Positions 28,101-36,884 of a DNA stretch of 64,000 nt are shown here, one piece after another. The notes under the pieces were generated by a model. The model ran no database searches. It was given only the letters and a program-made list of their open reading frames with translations, and was not told the DNA's origin. The translations under genes were made by a program, and so were the position numbers. The DNA comes from Denitromonas iodatirespirans (GTDB taxonomy: Bacteria; Pseudomonadota; Gammaproteobacteria; Burkholderiales; Rhodocyclaceae). Positions within the stretch are counted from its first letter, which is position 1; each line of letters opens with the position of its first letter. Location of the stretch: contig NZ_JAEKFT010000015.1 in the NCBI RefSeq assembly GCF_018524365.1, positions 55,441 to 119,440 of the forward strand, given 5' to 3'.

Positions 28101-28331
28101 CGCACGCCATGGGAGGCGATCATCGAATCCACGGTGCGCCGCTTCCGGCCGATCATGCTGACCGCTGCGGCCGCCATCTTGGCCATGATCCCGCTCACCC
28201 GCAGCGCCTTTTTCGGCCCGATGGCGGTGGCCATCATGGGCGGCCTGACGGTGGCCACGGTGTTGACGCTGATCTTTTTGCCGGCGCTGTATGCCGCGTG
28301 GTACCGAGTCAAACCCGATGCGGTGGCATGA
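25176..28331 (+). CDS. RND family efflux pump inner-membrane transporter
   Basis: A 1051-residue AcrB/MdtB-like proton-driven pump of normal family length. The two halves each have one N-terminal membrane helix, a large periplasmic part and five further helices. The proton-relay aspartate pair is present in transmembrane helix 4 (LGLLVDDAIIAVE), and the matching helix of the second half is GTIALSGMIMRNSVILVDQI. The sequence (QSEDPPFTFKVMVVRAEWPGAT) fits the heavy-metal/hydrophobe subgroup with simple MFP partners rather than AcrB itself. The substrate is unknown. Translation is coupled to the adaptor gene by ATGA. Confidence 0.94.
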   Translation: MRHFNLSEWGLRHQTMVLYFMLVLTLIGMLAYKGLGQSEDPPFTFKVMVVRAEWPGATAAEVAEQVTDRLEKKLQEVAQVHFIRSYSKPGEALIFFSAKDSTPPSEMDGIWYQVRKKIGDIRHTLPAGVIGPSFNDEFGDTFGNIFALHGDGLDYAELKRYAEAVRAELLQVPDVAKVSFIGEQSQRVFIELSNTKLATFGLSLNDVTGALAQQNAMTSAGFFETDEERIYLRPDGDFADMDAIRDTVIRAGGRSFRLGDVAEVRRGFEDPPGDRMRFMGQQAFGIGVSMRAGGDIIALGRHLDEAVVRIEAQLPVGVELARVADQPRAVQRSVNEFVKALAEAVIIVLVVSLLSLGLRTGIVVVVTIPVVLAITFLCMREFGIGLHKISLGALILSLGLLVDDAIIAVEMMATKMEQGWDRVRAASFAYTSTAKPMLSGTLVTAAGFLPIATAASSTGEYTRSIFQVTVIALLISWVAAVVFVPYLGFHLLPDFSKKKQAAGPGRLARLAGRLSPTLGRKLAARAAAVPEHHDEYAIYHTAFYTRFRAVVTTCVRHRWWVIIATLAIFAGSIGVFRHVPQQFFPDSTRPELLVDLELREGVSHAATDEAVQAIEALLKDAPGIENYVAYLGAGSPRFYLPLDQKLSQTNFAQFVILTTGPEAREALRSRLIEHFVNDASGVLGVVKRLENGPPVGYPVQYRVSGPEVDTLRRISHQVADRMRAHEALSNVHLDWEAPSKIVRLRIDQEKARLLGLSSAQIAAFLDTSLHGMAVTQFREGTETIQVRLRGATAERTHLSLLPDLAIPVAGGRSVPLAQVVTPEYGFEDGVIWRRDRVPTVTVLSTLYGHLQPAQVVAALAPAIADIQATLPLGYRIAVGGAVEESAKGGSSVAAGMPLFLVVVITVLMVQLQSFSRVAMVLLTAPLGLIGVTASLLLFNKPFGFVAMLGTIALSGMIMRNSVILVDQIRQDVEEGRTPWEAIIESTVRRFRPIMLTAAAAILAMIPLTRSAFFGPMAVAIMGGLTVATVLTLIFLPALYAAWYRVKPDAVA

Positions 28332-28373
28332 GGCGGCCCCGAGCCAAGGCCGCGCGGCGGTGCAGCAACTACG

Positions 28374-28423
28374 TTAAAATGCGAGCGTTTGCGCCTATCT
28401 TATAAATTAGTGTGTGCTAATAT
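28374..28423 (+). promoter_or_regulatory. AT-rich probable promoter region of the pcm-rhodanese-tolC operon
   Basis: An AT-rich island in a GC-rich gap contains TATAAA (28401-28406) and TAATAT (28418-28423), both good -10 candidates. No -35 at ideal spacing goes with either, so the exact promoter is undecided. Confidence 0.3.
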
Positions 28424-28441
28424 TCGCACCGGGAGCCGATG

Positions 28442-29095
28442 ATGGATTTTGAACGCGCGCGTTTCAACATGGTTGAACAGCAGGTTCGCCCGTGGGATGT
28501 GCTGGATCAGGACGTGCTTGAGTCGATGATGACGGTCAAGCGCGAGGAATTCGTGCCCGCGGCCCACAAGGCGCTGGCCTTTTCCGAAGCCGAGATCCCC
28601 ATCGGCAACGGCCAGATCATGTTGGCGCCGGTCGTCGAAGGCAAGGTGCTGCAGGCTCTGCAACTCAAGCCGACCGATACGGTGCTGGAGATCGGTGCCG
28701 GCTCGGGCTACTTTGCCGCGCTGCTCGCCTCGCGTGCCGACTGGGTGCGCAGCATCGAGATCGACCCCGAGCTGGCCGCCCTGGCCGCCGCCAACCTGAA
28801 GGCGGCCGGCGTGGAGAACGCGGTGGTCGAAGAAGGCGACGGGGCCGAAGGCTGGCCGGCGCGCGCGCCCTACGACGTGATCGTCGTCTCCGGCGGCATG
28901 CCCGAAGTGCCGGCGGCGCTCAAGTCGCAGCTGAACGTCGGCGGCCGCCTGTTTGTCTTCGTCGGCGAAGCGCCGATGATGGTCGGTCGCCTTGTGACTT
29001 GTGTGGGCGAAGGCCAGTACTCGTCCGTCGATCTGTTTGAAACCGTGGTGCCGGCACTGCGCAATGCGCGCCGCGCCGACCCCTTCCGCTTCTGA
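28442..29095 (+). CDS. pcm: Protein-L-isoaspartate O-methyltransferase family protein
   Basis: A 217-residue SAM-dependent methyltransferase of the PCMT family, which starts the repair of isoaspartyl damage in proteins. The SAM motif VLEIGAGSGYFAALLA lies near residue 82. The N-terminal block (MVEQQVRPWDVLD) is that of the short betaproteobacterial form, so its activity on isoaspartate is assumed from the family. Two ATGs lie together; the second (28442) is 6 bases from GGGAG and is preferred over 28439. It heads a three-gene operon with the rhodanese and the TolC-like protein, followed by waaA on the other strand; I recall the same neighbourhood from other betaproteobacteria. Confidence 0.88.
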   Translation: MDFERARFNMVEQQVRPWDVLDQDVLESMMTVKREEFVPAAHKALAFSEAEIPIGNGQIMLAPVVEGKVLQALQLKPTDTVLEIGAGSGYFAALLASRADWVRSIEIDPELAALAAANLKAAGVENAVVEEGDGAEGWPARAPYDVIVVSGGMPEVPAALKSQLNVGGRLFVFVGEAPMMVGRLVTCVGEGQYSSVDLFETVVPALRNARRADPFRF

Positions 29096-29104
29096 GGACT
29101 GCCC

Positions 29105-29428
29105 ATGCGCCAGATGCGCCCGACCGAACTGAAAGACTGGCTCGACGACCCGGCCCGTGAGGCGCCGGTGCTGCTGGATGTGCGCGAGCCCTGGGAGTTC
29201 GAGCTGTGCCATCTGGACGGCTCGGTGCTGATGCCGATGTCGTCGGTGCCGGTGCGCCTGGACGAGCTCGACCCGGCGGCGCAGACGGTGGTGATCTGCC
29301 ACCACGGCGGGCGCAGCATGCAGGTGGCCCTGTTCCTCGCGCAGCGCGGTTTCGACCAGGTTATCAACCTCGCCGGGGGCGTGGCCGGCTGGGCCGCCCA
29401 GGTCGACCCCGGCATGCCTCAATACTGA
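29105..29428 (+). CDS. Rhodanese-like domain protein
   Basis: A 107-residue single-domain rhodanese, probably a cytoplasmic sulfurtransferase. The catalytic loop CHHGGRS has the Cys and the closing Arg, and the CH2A-like start LLDVREPWEFELCHLDGSVLMPM is typical. The protein has the normal length for a stand-alone domain. It starts 9 bases after the pcm stop and ends 24 bases before the tolC-like gene, so the three genes are probably co-transcribed. The sulfur acceptor is unknown. Confidence 0.92.
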   Translation: MRQMRPTELKDWLDDPAREAPVLLDVREPWEFELCHLDGSVLMPMSSVPVRLDELDPAAQTVVICHHGGRSMQVALFLAQRGFDQVINLAGGVAGWAAQVDPGMPQY

Positions 29429-29452
29429 ACACGCATCGACGCGGAGAATTGC

Positions 29453-30760
29453 ATGAAGCGCACCCTGAGTATCGTATTGGCCAGCCTGATGTCGGCGTCC
29501 GCGTGGGGGGCGGACCTGATGTCGGTGTATCGCGACGCCCTGAAGTACGATGCCCGCTTCATGGCCGCCAAGGCGCAGCGCGAGGCGGGCCAGGAGAAGT
29601 CCATCCAGGGGCGGGCCGGGGTGTTGCCCGGCATCGGCATGTCGGCCACCACCACCTGGAACGACAACACCTATACCGGCACCGATCGCAGTTTCAACAG
29701 CAACACCTACGGCGCCGAGCTGCGCCAGCCGCTGTTCAACCGCGCCGCCTGGACGCAATACGAGCAAGGCAAGCTGCAAACCACGCTGGCCGATGCCCAG
29801 TTCGAGCAAGCGCGGCAGGACCTGATCATCCGGGTGTCAGAAGCCTATTTCGCGGTGCTCAATGCGCAGGACGCCGCCGAAGCGCTGCGTAGCTTGCGCA
29901 CCGCTGCCACCCAGCAACTGGAGTTGGCCAAGAAGAGCTTTGAAGTGGGCACCGTGACCATCACCGATGTGCACGAGGCTCAGTCGCGCTTCGATCTGGC
30001 CTCGGCCCGCCTGATCGCCGCCGAAAACGAACTGGAAGTGGCGCGCCAGCGTCTGGCGCAGATCATCGGCAAGGAGCCCGAAGCCGTGGCCGGCCTGCGC
30101 ACCGGCGTCGAACTGGGCCGGCCGCAGCCGGACGACATGCGCCAGTGGGTGAGCTCGGCCGAGCAGGACAGCTACGGCGTGCAGATCCAGCAGATCGCCA
30201 CACGGATCGCCGACCGCGAGGTGGTGCGCAACGAAAGCGGGCACCTGCCGACGCTGGACGTGGTGGCCCGCTACAACCAGTCCGATGCCGGCGGCAGCAA
30301 CTTTGGCGCCGGGCGCACCGAAAACACGATCCGCACGATCGGCCTCGAGCTGAACGTGCCGCTGTACCAGGGCGGCGCGGTGTCCTCACGCACCCGTGAA
30401 GCGGCCGCGCTGCTGACCAAGGCCGAGGCCGACCTGGACGATGCGCGGCGCAGCGCCGCGCTGGCCGCGCGCCAGTCCTACCTGGGGGTGACCAGCGGTC
30501 TCGCGCAGGTGAAGGCGCTCGAAGCGGCCGAGGTGTCGTCGCGCTCGGCGCTCGACGCCAACCGGCTGGGTTACGAAGTGGGCGTGCGCATCAATATCGA
30601 CGTGCTCAATGCCCAGAGCCAGCTCGCCGACACCCAGCAGCAACTGGCCAAGGCGCGCTACGACACGCTGATCGCCCAGCTGCGCCTGGCGGCTGCGGCG
30701 GGCGCGTTGAGCGAGCAGGATGTCGAACGCCTCAATGCGCTGCTGACGACGGCACCCTGA
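29453..30760 (+). CDS. TolC family outer membrane channel protein
   Basis: A 435-residue outer-membrane efflux protein with a signal peptide (cleavage after Ser-Ala-Trp-Gly-Ala, near residue 20). Two related repeats each contain long coiled helices, ending the helical parts with EVGTVTITDVHEAQSRFD near residue 165 and YEVGVRINIDVLNAQSQLAD near residue 380, the hallmark of TolC for type I secretion and RND export. An AGAATTGC site precedes the ATG. It may serve the RND pump 1.1 kb upstream, although an operon break lies between them. Confidence 0.93.
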   Translation: MKRTLSIVLASLMSASAWGADLMSVYRDALKYDARFMAAKAQREAGQEKSIQGRAGVLPGIGMSATTTWNDNTYTGTDRSFNSNTYGAELRQPLFNRAAWTQYEQGKLQTTLADAQFEQARQDLIIRVSEAYFAVLNAQDAAEALRSLRTAATQQLELAKKSFEVGTVTITDVHEAQSRFDLASARLIAAENELEVARQRLAQIIGKEPEAVAGLRTGVELGRPQPDDMRQWVSSAEQDSYGVQIQQIATRIADREVVRNESGHLPTLDVVARYNQSDAGGSNFGAGRTENTIRTIGLELNVPLYQGGAVSSRTREAAALLTKAEADLDDARRSAALAARQSYLGVTSGLAQVKALEAAEVSSRSALDANRLGYEVGVRINIDVLNAQSQLADTQQQLAKARYDTLIAQLRLAAAAGALSEQDVERLNALLTTAP

Positions 30761-30797
30761 GGCTGCTGCTGGTCTGCTTTGCTATTGCCGCGCCCCA

Positions 30798-30843
30798 GTA
30801 GGGCGGGTTTCAACCCGCCATGGTCGGCTAAAGCCGACCCTAC
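30798..30843. repeat. REP-like palindromic element, copy 2 (46 bp)
   Basis: Identical to the copy at 7009-7054 except for one base (CCATGG for CCACGG). It has the same outer stem GTAGGG/CCCTAC and the same two inner hairpins. It lies in the gap between the converging tolC-like gene and waaA. Confidence 0.85.
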
Positions 30844-30887
30844 GCGGTATCGAGAATTCGCAAGCACTACACGAGTCGCCCGGCGAC

Positions 30888-32150
30888 TCAACCGTCGATC
30901 AAAGGGGTGAGCAGGGCGACGGTGCGCGCCGTCGCGCCGCCGTGCTGGTGGGCAAACCGGCGCCCGGCCTCGCCCATGGCCTTGCGCCGCGGCGTGTCGC
31001 CGAGCAACTCGAAGGCCTCGCGCAGGGCGTCCGGCACGGTGCCGAAGCGCAGGCCCGCCCCGGCGTCCAGCGCGGCATCGCTGGCATCGCTGAAATTGTA
31101 GGTGTGCGGCCCGAGCAGCACAGGGCGGCCGGCGGCGCAGCATTCGATCAGGTTCTGACCACCGAAGGGCAACCAGCTGCCGCCCATCAGCACCACATCG
31201 GCCAGCGTGTAGTAGGCCGCCATCTCCCCCATCGAATCGCCCAGCCAGACCTGCGCATTGGCGTCCGGCACGCCATCCGTGCTGCGCCGGGCAAGCCGCA
31301 GCCCGCGCTCGGTGGCGAGCCGGGCGACATCGTCGAAGCGCTGCGGATGGCGCGGGACGATGACCAGCAGCGCGGTGTCGCGCGCGGCGTGGGCCAGGAA
31401 GGCGTCGAGGATCAGCGCCTCTTCGCCTTCGCGCGTGCTGGCGGCGAGAATCACCGGCTGTGGGCCGATCCGGCTGCGCCAATCGGCGCCCAGTGTCAGC
31501 GCCGCGGGCGGCAGGGCCATGTCGAACTTGAGGTTGCCGGTGACCACCGGCGCGTGAGCGCCAATCTGCTGCAGGCGAGCCGCGTCCCCTTCGCTTTGCG
31601 CCGCCACGACGGCGAAGCGGCCGAAGGTCTCCCGCGCCAAGGCGATGAGCCGCCGGTAGCGGCCGGCCGAGCGGGCAGACAGGCGGGCATTGACCAGCGC
31701 GCAGGGCACGCCGAGATCCTGGCAGGCGGCCATCAGGTTGGGCCACACCTCGGTCTCCATGACGATGCCGATCTGCGGCGAAAAATGGCGCAGAAAGCGC
31801 CGCTGCAGCCAGGGCAGGTCGTAGGGCAGGTAGACCGACACCACACGCTCGCCATAGCGGCCGAACACCGACTGCGCCGTCTCCCGCCCGGTCGGCGTCA
31901 TGTGCGTGAGCACGATGCGGTGCGTGGGGTAGCGCAGGGCCAGGGCGTCGACCAGCGGCTGCGCGGCGCGCGTCTCGCCCACCGAAACGGCATGGAGCCA
32001 CAGGCACGGGCCGTCGAACGGCGTCGCGTAGCGACCGAAGCGCTCGCCGATGGCCGACGCGTAGCCCGGCTGCCGGCGGCTGCGCCACAGCAGGCGCGCC
32101 ATCACGGCGGGCAGGGCTATCACCCACAGCAGGGTATAGATCAGTCGCAT
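30888..32150 (-). CDS. waaA: 3-deoxy-D-manno-octulosonic acid (Kdo) transferase WaaA
   Basis: A 420-residue inner-membrane-anchored transferase that adds Kdo to lipid A precursor. An N-terminal membrane anchor (LIYTLLWVIALPAVMARLLW) is followed by the Glycos_transf_N domain (LWLHAVSVGETRAAQPLVDAL, then METEVWPNLMAAC) and a C-terminal GT-B lobe (GGSWLPFGGQNLIECCAAGRPVLLGP). Length is normal. It is divergent from the O-antigen cluster, with 140 bases between starts, which places core and O-antigen genes together. Confidence 0.95.
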   Translation of the reverse strand: MRLIYTLLWVIALPAVMARLLWRSRRQPGYASAIGERFGRYATPFDGPCLWLHAVSVGETRAAQPLVDALALRYPTHRIVLTHMTPTGRETAQSVFGRYGERVVSVYLPYDLPWLQRRFLRHFSPQIGIVMETEVWPNLMAACQDLGVPCALVNARLSARSAGRYRRLIALARETFGRFAVVAAQSEGDAARLQQIGAHAPVVTGNLKFDMALPPAALTLGADWRSRIGPQPVILAASTREGEEALILDAFLAHAARDTALLVIVPRHPQRFDDVARLATERGLRLARRSTDGVPDANAQVWLGDSMGEMAAYYTLADVVLMGGSWLPFGGQNLIECCAAGRPVLLGPHTYNFSDASDAALDAGAGLRFGTVPDALREAFELLGDTPRRKAMGEAGRRFAHQHGGATARTVALLTPLIDG

Positions 32151-32177
32151 TGTCCCGGGAGCGCCGAAAAGCGGGAA

Positions 32178-32183
32178 ATTATA
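32178..32183 (-). promoter_or_regulatory. Consensus -10 element upstream of waaA
   Basis: A perfect TATAAT on the minus strand, 28 bases upstream of the waaA start codon. No clear -35 lies 16-18 bases further up, so the call rests on the hexamer and its position. Confidence 0.4.
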
Positions 32184-32290
32184 CGACGCAACGCCTGTCG
32201 GCGCGGGCGACGAAATGCCGTTGTGCACTGCCTCATGACGCTCGGCTGTGAGAGAATACCGCCTTGTTTTTTCGGATCAGGGATCATGCG

Positions 32291-33298
32291 ATGAAGGTGT
32301 TGGTGACTGGTGCGGCCGGCTTTATCGGCATGCACGCCTCGGAGCGGCTGCTGGCGCGCGGCGATCAGGTGGTCGGCCTCGACAACCTCAACGACTACTA
32401 CGATCCGCAGCTCAAGCGCGACCGGCTGGCGCGGCTCGAACCGCATGCCAACTTCCGCTTCGTGAAGATGGATGTCGCCGATCGCGAGGGCATGGAAAAG
32501 CTCTTCGCCGACGAAAAATTCGACCGCGTCATCCACCTGGCCGCCCAGGCCGGCGTGCGCTACTCGATCGAAAACCCCCACGCCTACATCGACAGCAACA
32601 TCGTCGGCTTCATGAACATTTTGGAAGGCTGCCGTCACAACAAGGTGGCGCATCTGGCCTACGCCAGCAGTTCCAGCGTGTACGGCGGCAACACCAAGAT
32701 GCCGTTCTCCGAGCACGACTCGGTGGACCACCCCATCAGCATGTACGCGGCCACCAAGAAGGCCAACGAGCTGATGGCCCACACCTACAGCCACCTCTTC
32801 GGCCTACCGACCACGGGGCTGCGCTTCTTCACCGTCTATGGCCCCTGGGGCCGCCCGGACATGGCGCTGTTCCTGTTCACCAAGGCCACGCTCGAAGGCC
32901 GACCGATCGACGTGTTCAACCACGGCAAAATGCAGCGCGACTTCACCTACGTCGACGATATCGTTGAAGGGGTGATCCGCGTGCTTGACCACACGGCCGA
33001 GCCGGATCCCGAATTCAACGCCGACCAGCCCGACCCGGGCCGCAGCAAGGCGCCGTTCCGTGTCTTCAACATCGGCAACCACAGCCCGGTTCAATTGATG
33101 GACTACATCGGTGCGATCGAATCCGCGCTGGGCATGGAGGCGAAGAAGAACTTTCTGCCGATGCAGGACGGCGACGTGCCGGCCACCTACGCGGATACCT
33201 CGGAGCTCAATGCGTGGACGGGGTTTCAGCCGGGCACGCCGGTCAAGGAGGGGGTGGCGCGGTTTGTGGCGTGGTATCGCGAGTATTTTTCGGTTTGA
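32291..33298 (+). CDS. NAD-dependent epimerase, probable UDP-glucuronate 4-epimerase
   Basis: A 335-residue extended short-chain dehydrogenase. It has the NAD motif GAAGFIG near residue 8 and the catalytic YxxxK in [11 protein letters not shown] near residue 155. Features of the UDP-glucuronate 4-epimerase (LspL/GAE) group are [17 protein letters not shown] near residue 36 and [17 protein letters not shown] near residue 180. It would supply UDP-galacturonate. It is the first plus-strand gene of the O-antigen cluster. No UDP-glucose 6-dehydrogenase is in the window, so UDP-glucuronate must come from elsewhere. Confidence 0.88.
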   Translation: MKVLVTGAAGFIGMHASERLLARGDQVVGLDNLNDYYDPQLKRDRLARLEPHANFRFVKMDVADREGMEKLFADEKFDRVIHLAAQAGVRYSIENPHAYIDSNIVGFMNILEGCRHNKVAHLAYASSSSVYGGNTKMPFSEHDSVDHPISMYAATKKANELMAHTYSHLFGLPTTGLRFFTVYGPWGRPDMALFLFTKATLEGRPIDVFNHGKMQRDFTYVDDIVEGVIRVLDHTAEPDPEFNADQPDPGRSKAPFRVFNIGNHSPVQLMDYIGAIESALGMEAKKNFLPMQDGDVPATYADTSELNAWTGFQPGTPVKEGVARFVAWYREYFSV

Positions 33299-33331
33299 AC
33301 GAGGGGCTGGATGTCCGGTCGAGGAAAGAGC

Positions 33332-34459
33332 ATGTCGAGTAAGCAGCCCAAAGTCGCCCTCATTACCGGCGTGACCGGCCAGGACGGCGCCTACCTGGCC
33401 GAATTTCTGCTCAAGAAAGGCTACGAGGTGCATGGCATCAAGCGCCGCTCCTCACTCTTCAATACCGACCGGATCGACCATCTGTACCAGGATCCGCATG
33501 TCGACAACCGGAACTTCATCCTGCACTACGGTGACCTGACCGACTCCACCAGCCTGGTGCGCGTGATCCAGAAGGTGCAGCCCGACGAGATATACAACCT
33601 CGCCGCCCAGTCGCATGTGGCGGTCAGCTTTGAAGAGCCCGAATACACCGCCAACGCTGATGGCATTGGTGCGCTGCGTATCCTCGAAGCCATCCGCATC
33701 CTCGGGCTGGAGAAAAAGACCCGCTTCTACCAGGCCTCCACCTCCGAGCTGTACGGCCTTGTGCAGGAAACCCCGCAGAAGGAAACCACCCCCTTCTACC
33801 CGCGCAGCCCCTACGCGGTGGCCAAGCTCTACGCCTACTGGATTACGGTCAACTACCGTGAGGCCTACGGCATGTATGCCTGTAACGGCATCCTTTTCAA
33901 CCACGAATCGCCGGTGCGCGGCGAGACCTTCGTCACCCGCAAGATCACCCGCGCCATCTCGCGTATCGCCCTCGGCCTGCAGGACTGCCTGTACCTGGGC
34001 AACATGAGCGCGCTGCGAGACTGGGGACATGCGCGAGACTATGTCGAGATGCAGTGGCTGATGCTGCAGCAGGACGTGGCCGAAGACTTCGTCATTGCCA
34101 CCGGGGTGCAATACAGCGTGCGCCAGTTCGTCGAATTCGCCGCCGCAGAGTTGGGAGTGACCGTCCGCTTCGAGGGTGAAGGCGTCGATGAGGTCGGTGT
34201 GGTCGCCGCGATCACCGGCGAACAGGCCAGATGCAAGGTGGGCAATGTCATCGTCCGGGTCGACCCGCGCTATTTCCGCCCCACCGAAGTCGAGACCCTG
34301 CTCGGCGACCCCACCCGCGCCCGCGAAAAACTCGGCTGGACGCCCAGGATCACCCTGGCCGAACTGGTCAGTGAAATGGTGCGTGCCGACTACACCGCGG
34401 CCAAGCGCGACGCGCTCGTCAAAGACGCCGGCTACCAAGCCTACGACTACCACGAGTAA
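33332..34459 (+). CDS. gmd: GDP-mannose 4,6-dehydratase
   Basis: A 375-residue enzyme converting GDP-D-mannose to GDP-4-keto-6-deoxy-mannose. It has the NADP motif [16 protein letters not shown], family block [16 protein letters not shown], catalytic STSELYG and [12 protein letters not shown] (YxxxK), and [20 protein letters not shown]. The start at 33332 follows GAGGAAAG at good spacing and gives the family length; an ATG 7 codons upstream is less likely. Together with the next gene, 3 bases downstream, it makes GDP-L-fucose. Confidence 0.97.
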   Translation: MSSKQPKVALITGVTGQDGAYLAEFLLKKGYEVHGIKRRSSLFNTDRIDHLYQDPHVDNRNFILHYGDLTDSTSLVRVIQKVQPDEIYNLAAQSHVAVSFEEPEYTANADGIGALRILEAIRILGLEKKTRFYQASTSELYGLVQETPQKETTPFYPRSPYAVAKLYAYWITVNYREAYGMYACNGILFNHESPVRGETFVTRKITRAISRIALGLQDCLYLGNMSALRDWGHARDYVEMQWLMLQQDVAEDFVIATGVQYSVRQFVEFAAAELGVTVRFEGEGVDEVGVVAAITGEQARCKVGNVIVRVDPRYFRPTEVETLLGDPTRAREKLGWTPRITLAELVSEMVRADYTAAKRDALVKDAGYQAYDYHE

Positions 34460-34462
34460 GCC

Positions 34463-35455
34463 ATGGACAAGACCGCCCGCATCTACGTGGCCGGCCACCG
34501 CGGCCTTGTTGGCTCGGCCATCGTGCGCAAGCTCAAGGCCGACGGCTACACCCATATCCTCAAGCGCACTCACGCCGAACTCGACCTGACCGACGCAACG
34601 GCGACCGAGGCCTTCTTCGCCGAGCACAAGCCCGAGTACGTGTTTCTTGCCGCGGCCAAGGTGGGAGGCATTGTCGCCAACAACACCTACCCGGCCGAGT
34701 TCATCCGTGACAACCTTGCGATCCAGACCAGCGTGATCCACGCGGCCTGGAAGCATGGTGTTACCCGGCTGCTGTTTCTCGGCTCGAGCTGCATCTACCC
34801 CAAACATGTCCCACAGCCGATGAAAGAGGAACACTTGCTCACCGGCCCCCTCGAGCCCACCAACCGGCCCTACGCCCTGGCCAAGATCGCCGGCATCGAG
34901 ATGTGCTGGAGCTACAACCGGCAATACGGCACCAAGTACCTCGCCGCCATGCCCACCAACCTGTATGGCCCCGGCGACAACTACCACCCTGAGAATAGCC
35001 ACGTCATCCCTGCGCTGATCCGCAAGTTTCACGAAGCGAAGGCGCGCGGCGACGCCTCCGTCACCGTCTGGGGTACAGGCACACCGCGGCGTGAATTCCT
35101 GTTCAGCGACGATATGGCCGACGCCTGCGTGTTCCTCATGAGCCTGTCCGACGACAAGTACGACAGTCTGCTCGGCAGTGATGAATCCAGAACCGGGAAG
35201 TTCGAACCGCCGCTGATCAACATCGGCGTGGGCGAAGATGTGACGATTCGCGAACTGGCAGAGACGGTTTCCGAGGTGGTCGGTTATCGGGGCGACATCG
35301 TGTTCGACACAACCAAGCCGGATGGGACTCCGCGGAAGCTGATGGATATGGGAAGGCTGCAAGCCATCGGCTGGCGTGCCAATACTGGCTTTCGGTCGGG
35401 GCTATCGCGCGCCTATTCGGACTTTCTTTCGCATGGCGCGACGGCGCTCGGCTGA
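34463..35455 (+). CDS. fcl: GDP-L-fucose synthase
   Basis: A 330-residue epimerase/reductase that turns the Gmd product into GDP-L-fucose. It has the NADP motif [35 protein letters not shown] (with the conserved Cys of the active site), [13 protein letters not shown] (YxxxK) and [20 protein letters not shown]. The start is 3 bases after the gmd stop, so the pair is co-translated. L-fucose is therefore expected in the surface polysaccharide. Confidence 0.96.
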   Translation: MDKTARIYVAGHRGLVGSAIVRKLKADGYTHILKRTHAELDLTDATATEAFFAEHKPEYVFLAAAKVGGIVANNTYPAEFIRDNLAIQTSVIHAAWKHGVTRLLFLGSSCIYPKHVPQPMKEEHLLTGPLEPTNRPYALAKIAGIEMCWSYNRQYGTKYLAAMPTNLYGPGDNYHPENSHVIPALIRKFHEAKARGDASVTVWGTGTPRREFLFSDDMADACVFLMSLSDDKYDSLLGSDESRTGKFEPPLINIGVGEDVTIRELAETVSEVVGYRGDIVFDTTKPDGTPRKLMDMGRLQAIGWRANTGFRSGLSRAYSDFLSHGATALG

Positions 35456-35502
35456 CATGAGTTTGCACGCGATTCACCCGGCGTGCTTGTTGTGAGTCGG
35501 CC

Positions 35503-36813
35503 ATGATCGGACCGGCGCGCGCCAGGCAGATTCTCAGATCGCAGCTCGGTCAGAATATTCTGACCAACTACGCCGCCACGGTCTGGCTGGGTGGTCTGAG
35601 TATCCTGTTGATTCCGTTGTATCTTCGGCTCTTGGGCCCGGCTCAGTGGGGCGTGGTAGCCATCTGCATGGTCATTCAGGGCGTATTGACTTTGTTGGAT
35701 GCTGGTCTCGGCCAGGTCATGTTGCGTGATGTCGCGAGGAGTGCCCGGGAGCCGACGGAAGTGGCCCTCGTGTTCCGTGTTTTTGCGCGCGCCTACTGGG
35801 TGCTCGGGGCCATTGGCTTTGTGGTGGGGCAACTTGCGGTTCCTTGGCTAACCGAGACATGGTTTAACCAAGGGCAAGGCGTGCCTGACGGAGCGGATAT
35901 TGCGCTGCGGTTGGTACTCGTACAGTTTTTCTTTCAGTTTGCGAACGGCGCGCATGGCGGATACTGGAACGGTGTCCAAGCCCAGAAACTCGCGAACATG
36001 AGGCAATGTGGCTTCGCCACGGTGAAACACGCCGGAGCGTTATTGCTCATTTTCGTATGGCAACCGGCGGCAATTGCCTATCTGGCGTCGTTCGCTGTCG
36101 TGTCGATCGTCGAGTGCGTATTCAACGCGCTGACAATTCGAAGCGAGCTTCGGGATGCGCCGCGTGTGCGCCTGTCCCGGGAGCGTTTTTTGCGGCTGGG
36201 ACGGGAAACCTCCGTGCTCGCTGCCGGCGTGCTCATCGGCATGTCGGTATCGCAGATCGATCGCGTTGTGTTGTCGCGGGTAGTGAGCGTCGAAGATTTT
36301 GGTCGCTACGCGATCGTGGCGAGTCTTGGGCTGGCATTCCTGCAATTGCAGTATCCGTTGATGCGGGCCTTTTTCCCGCGGGTCGTGCATGAAGATGCGA
36401 CAGGGGGAAGCGGCTCGTTCAGGAAACTGGGCGCAGGGATCCTCGTTCTTTGTGTCTTGCCTTGCTTCGCGGTGGCGCTGGCGGCCCCCTGGGTGCTGGC
36501 GCTTTGGTTGAACGACTCCCCGGTAGCAGCTGCTGGTGTAGCACCCCTGAGGCTGATCTTGTGTGCCGTTGCAATCAACGCGGTATACCACCTCCTGTAT
36601 CAGCGAATCCTCGCCCGAGGACATGGAAAAGCAGTTGTGCTGATCAACTTGGCGGCACTCATCGTCACCGTTCCTGTCACGGTGTTCATGGCGAATGCTC
36701 ATGGGATCTTGGGGGGGGGCGTCGCCTGGCTGACATCAGCATCGATTCAGCTCGCGCTAGGTGTTGTCTGGATCAGGCGTGAGATAAAGACTCGGCCATT
36801 GGCGGTGGGTTAG
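35503..36813 (+). CDS. wzx: Polysaccharide flippase (Wzx-like, MATE/MOP fold)
   Basis: A 436-residue protein with about twelve hydrophobic segments and few charged loops, matching oligosaccharide flippases (MOP superfamily, polysaccharide synthase family). The N-terminus (NILTNYAATVWLGGLSILLIPLYLRLLG) has the typical first-helix pattern. It probably moves lipid-linked O-units across the inner membrane. It follows fcl in the same direction. Codon use is visibly less GC-rich than in gmd and fcl, fitting horizontal exchange of serotype genes. Confidence 0.85.
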   Translation: MIGPARARQILRSQLGQNILTNYAATVWLGGLSILLIPLYLRLLGPAQWGVVAICMVIQGVLTLLDAGLGQVMLRDVARSAREPTEVALVFRVFARAYWVLGAIGFVVGQLAVPWLTETWFNQGQGVPDGADIALRLVLVQFFFQFANGAHGGYWNGVQAQKLANMRQCGFATVKHAGALLLIFVWQPAAIAYLASFAVVSIVECVFNALTIRSELRDAPRVRLSRERFLRLGRETSVLAAGVLIGMSVSQIDRVVLSRVVSVEDFGRYAIVASLGLAFLQLQYPLMRAFFPRVVHEDATGGSGSFRKLGAGILVLCVLPCFAVALAAPWVLALWLNDSPVAAAGVAPLRLILCAVAINAVYHLLYQRILARGHGKAVVLINLAALIVTVPVTVFMANAHGILGGGVAWLTSASIQLALGVVWIRREIKTRPLAVG

Positions 36814-36884
36814 GGCAGAATCGGGCGGAACAGGCTTCCTCGGTTGCGCGGCGTGGTGCGCGACGACATGAAAGATAGGAATGA

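Noticed and set aside
33452..35362. 636-codon open frame antisense to gmd and fcl
   Set aside because: Valine/glycine/histidine-rich mirror frame crossing two certain genes.
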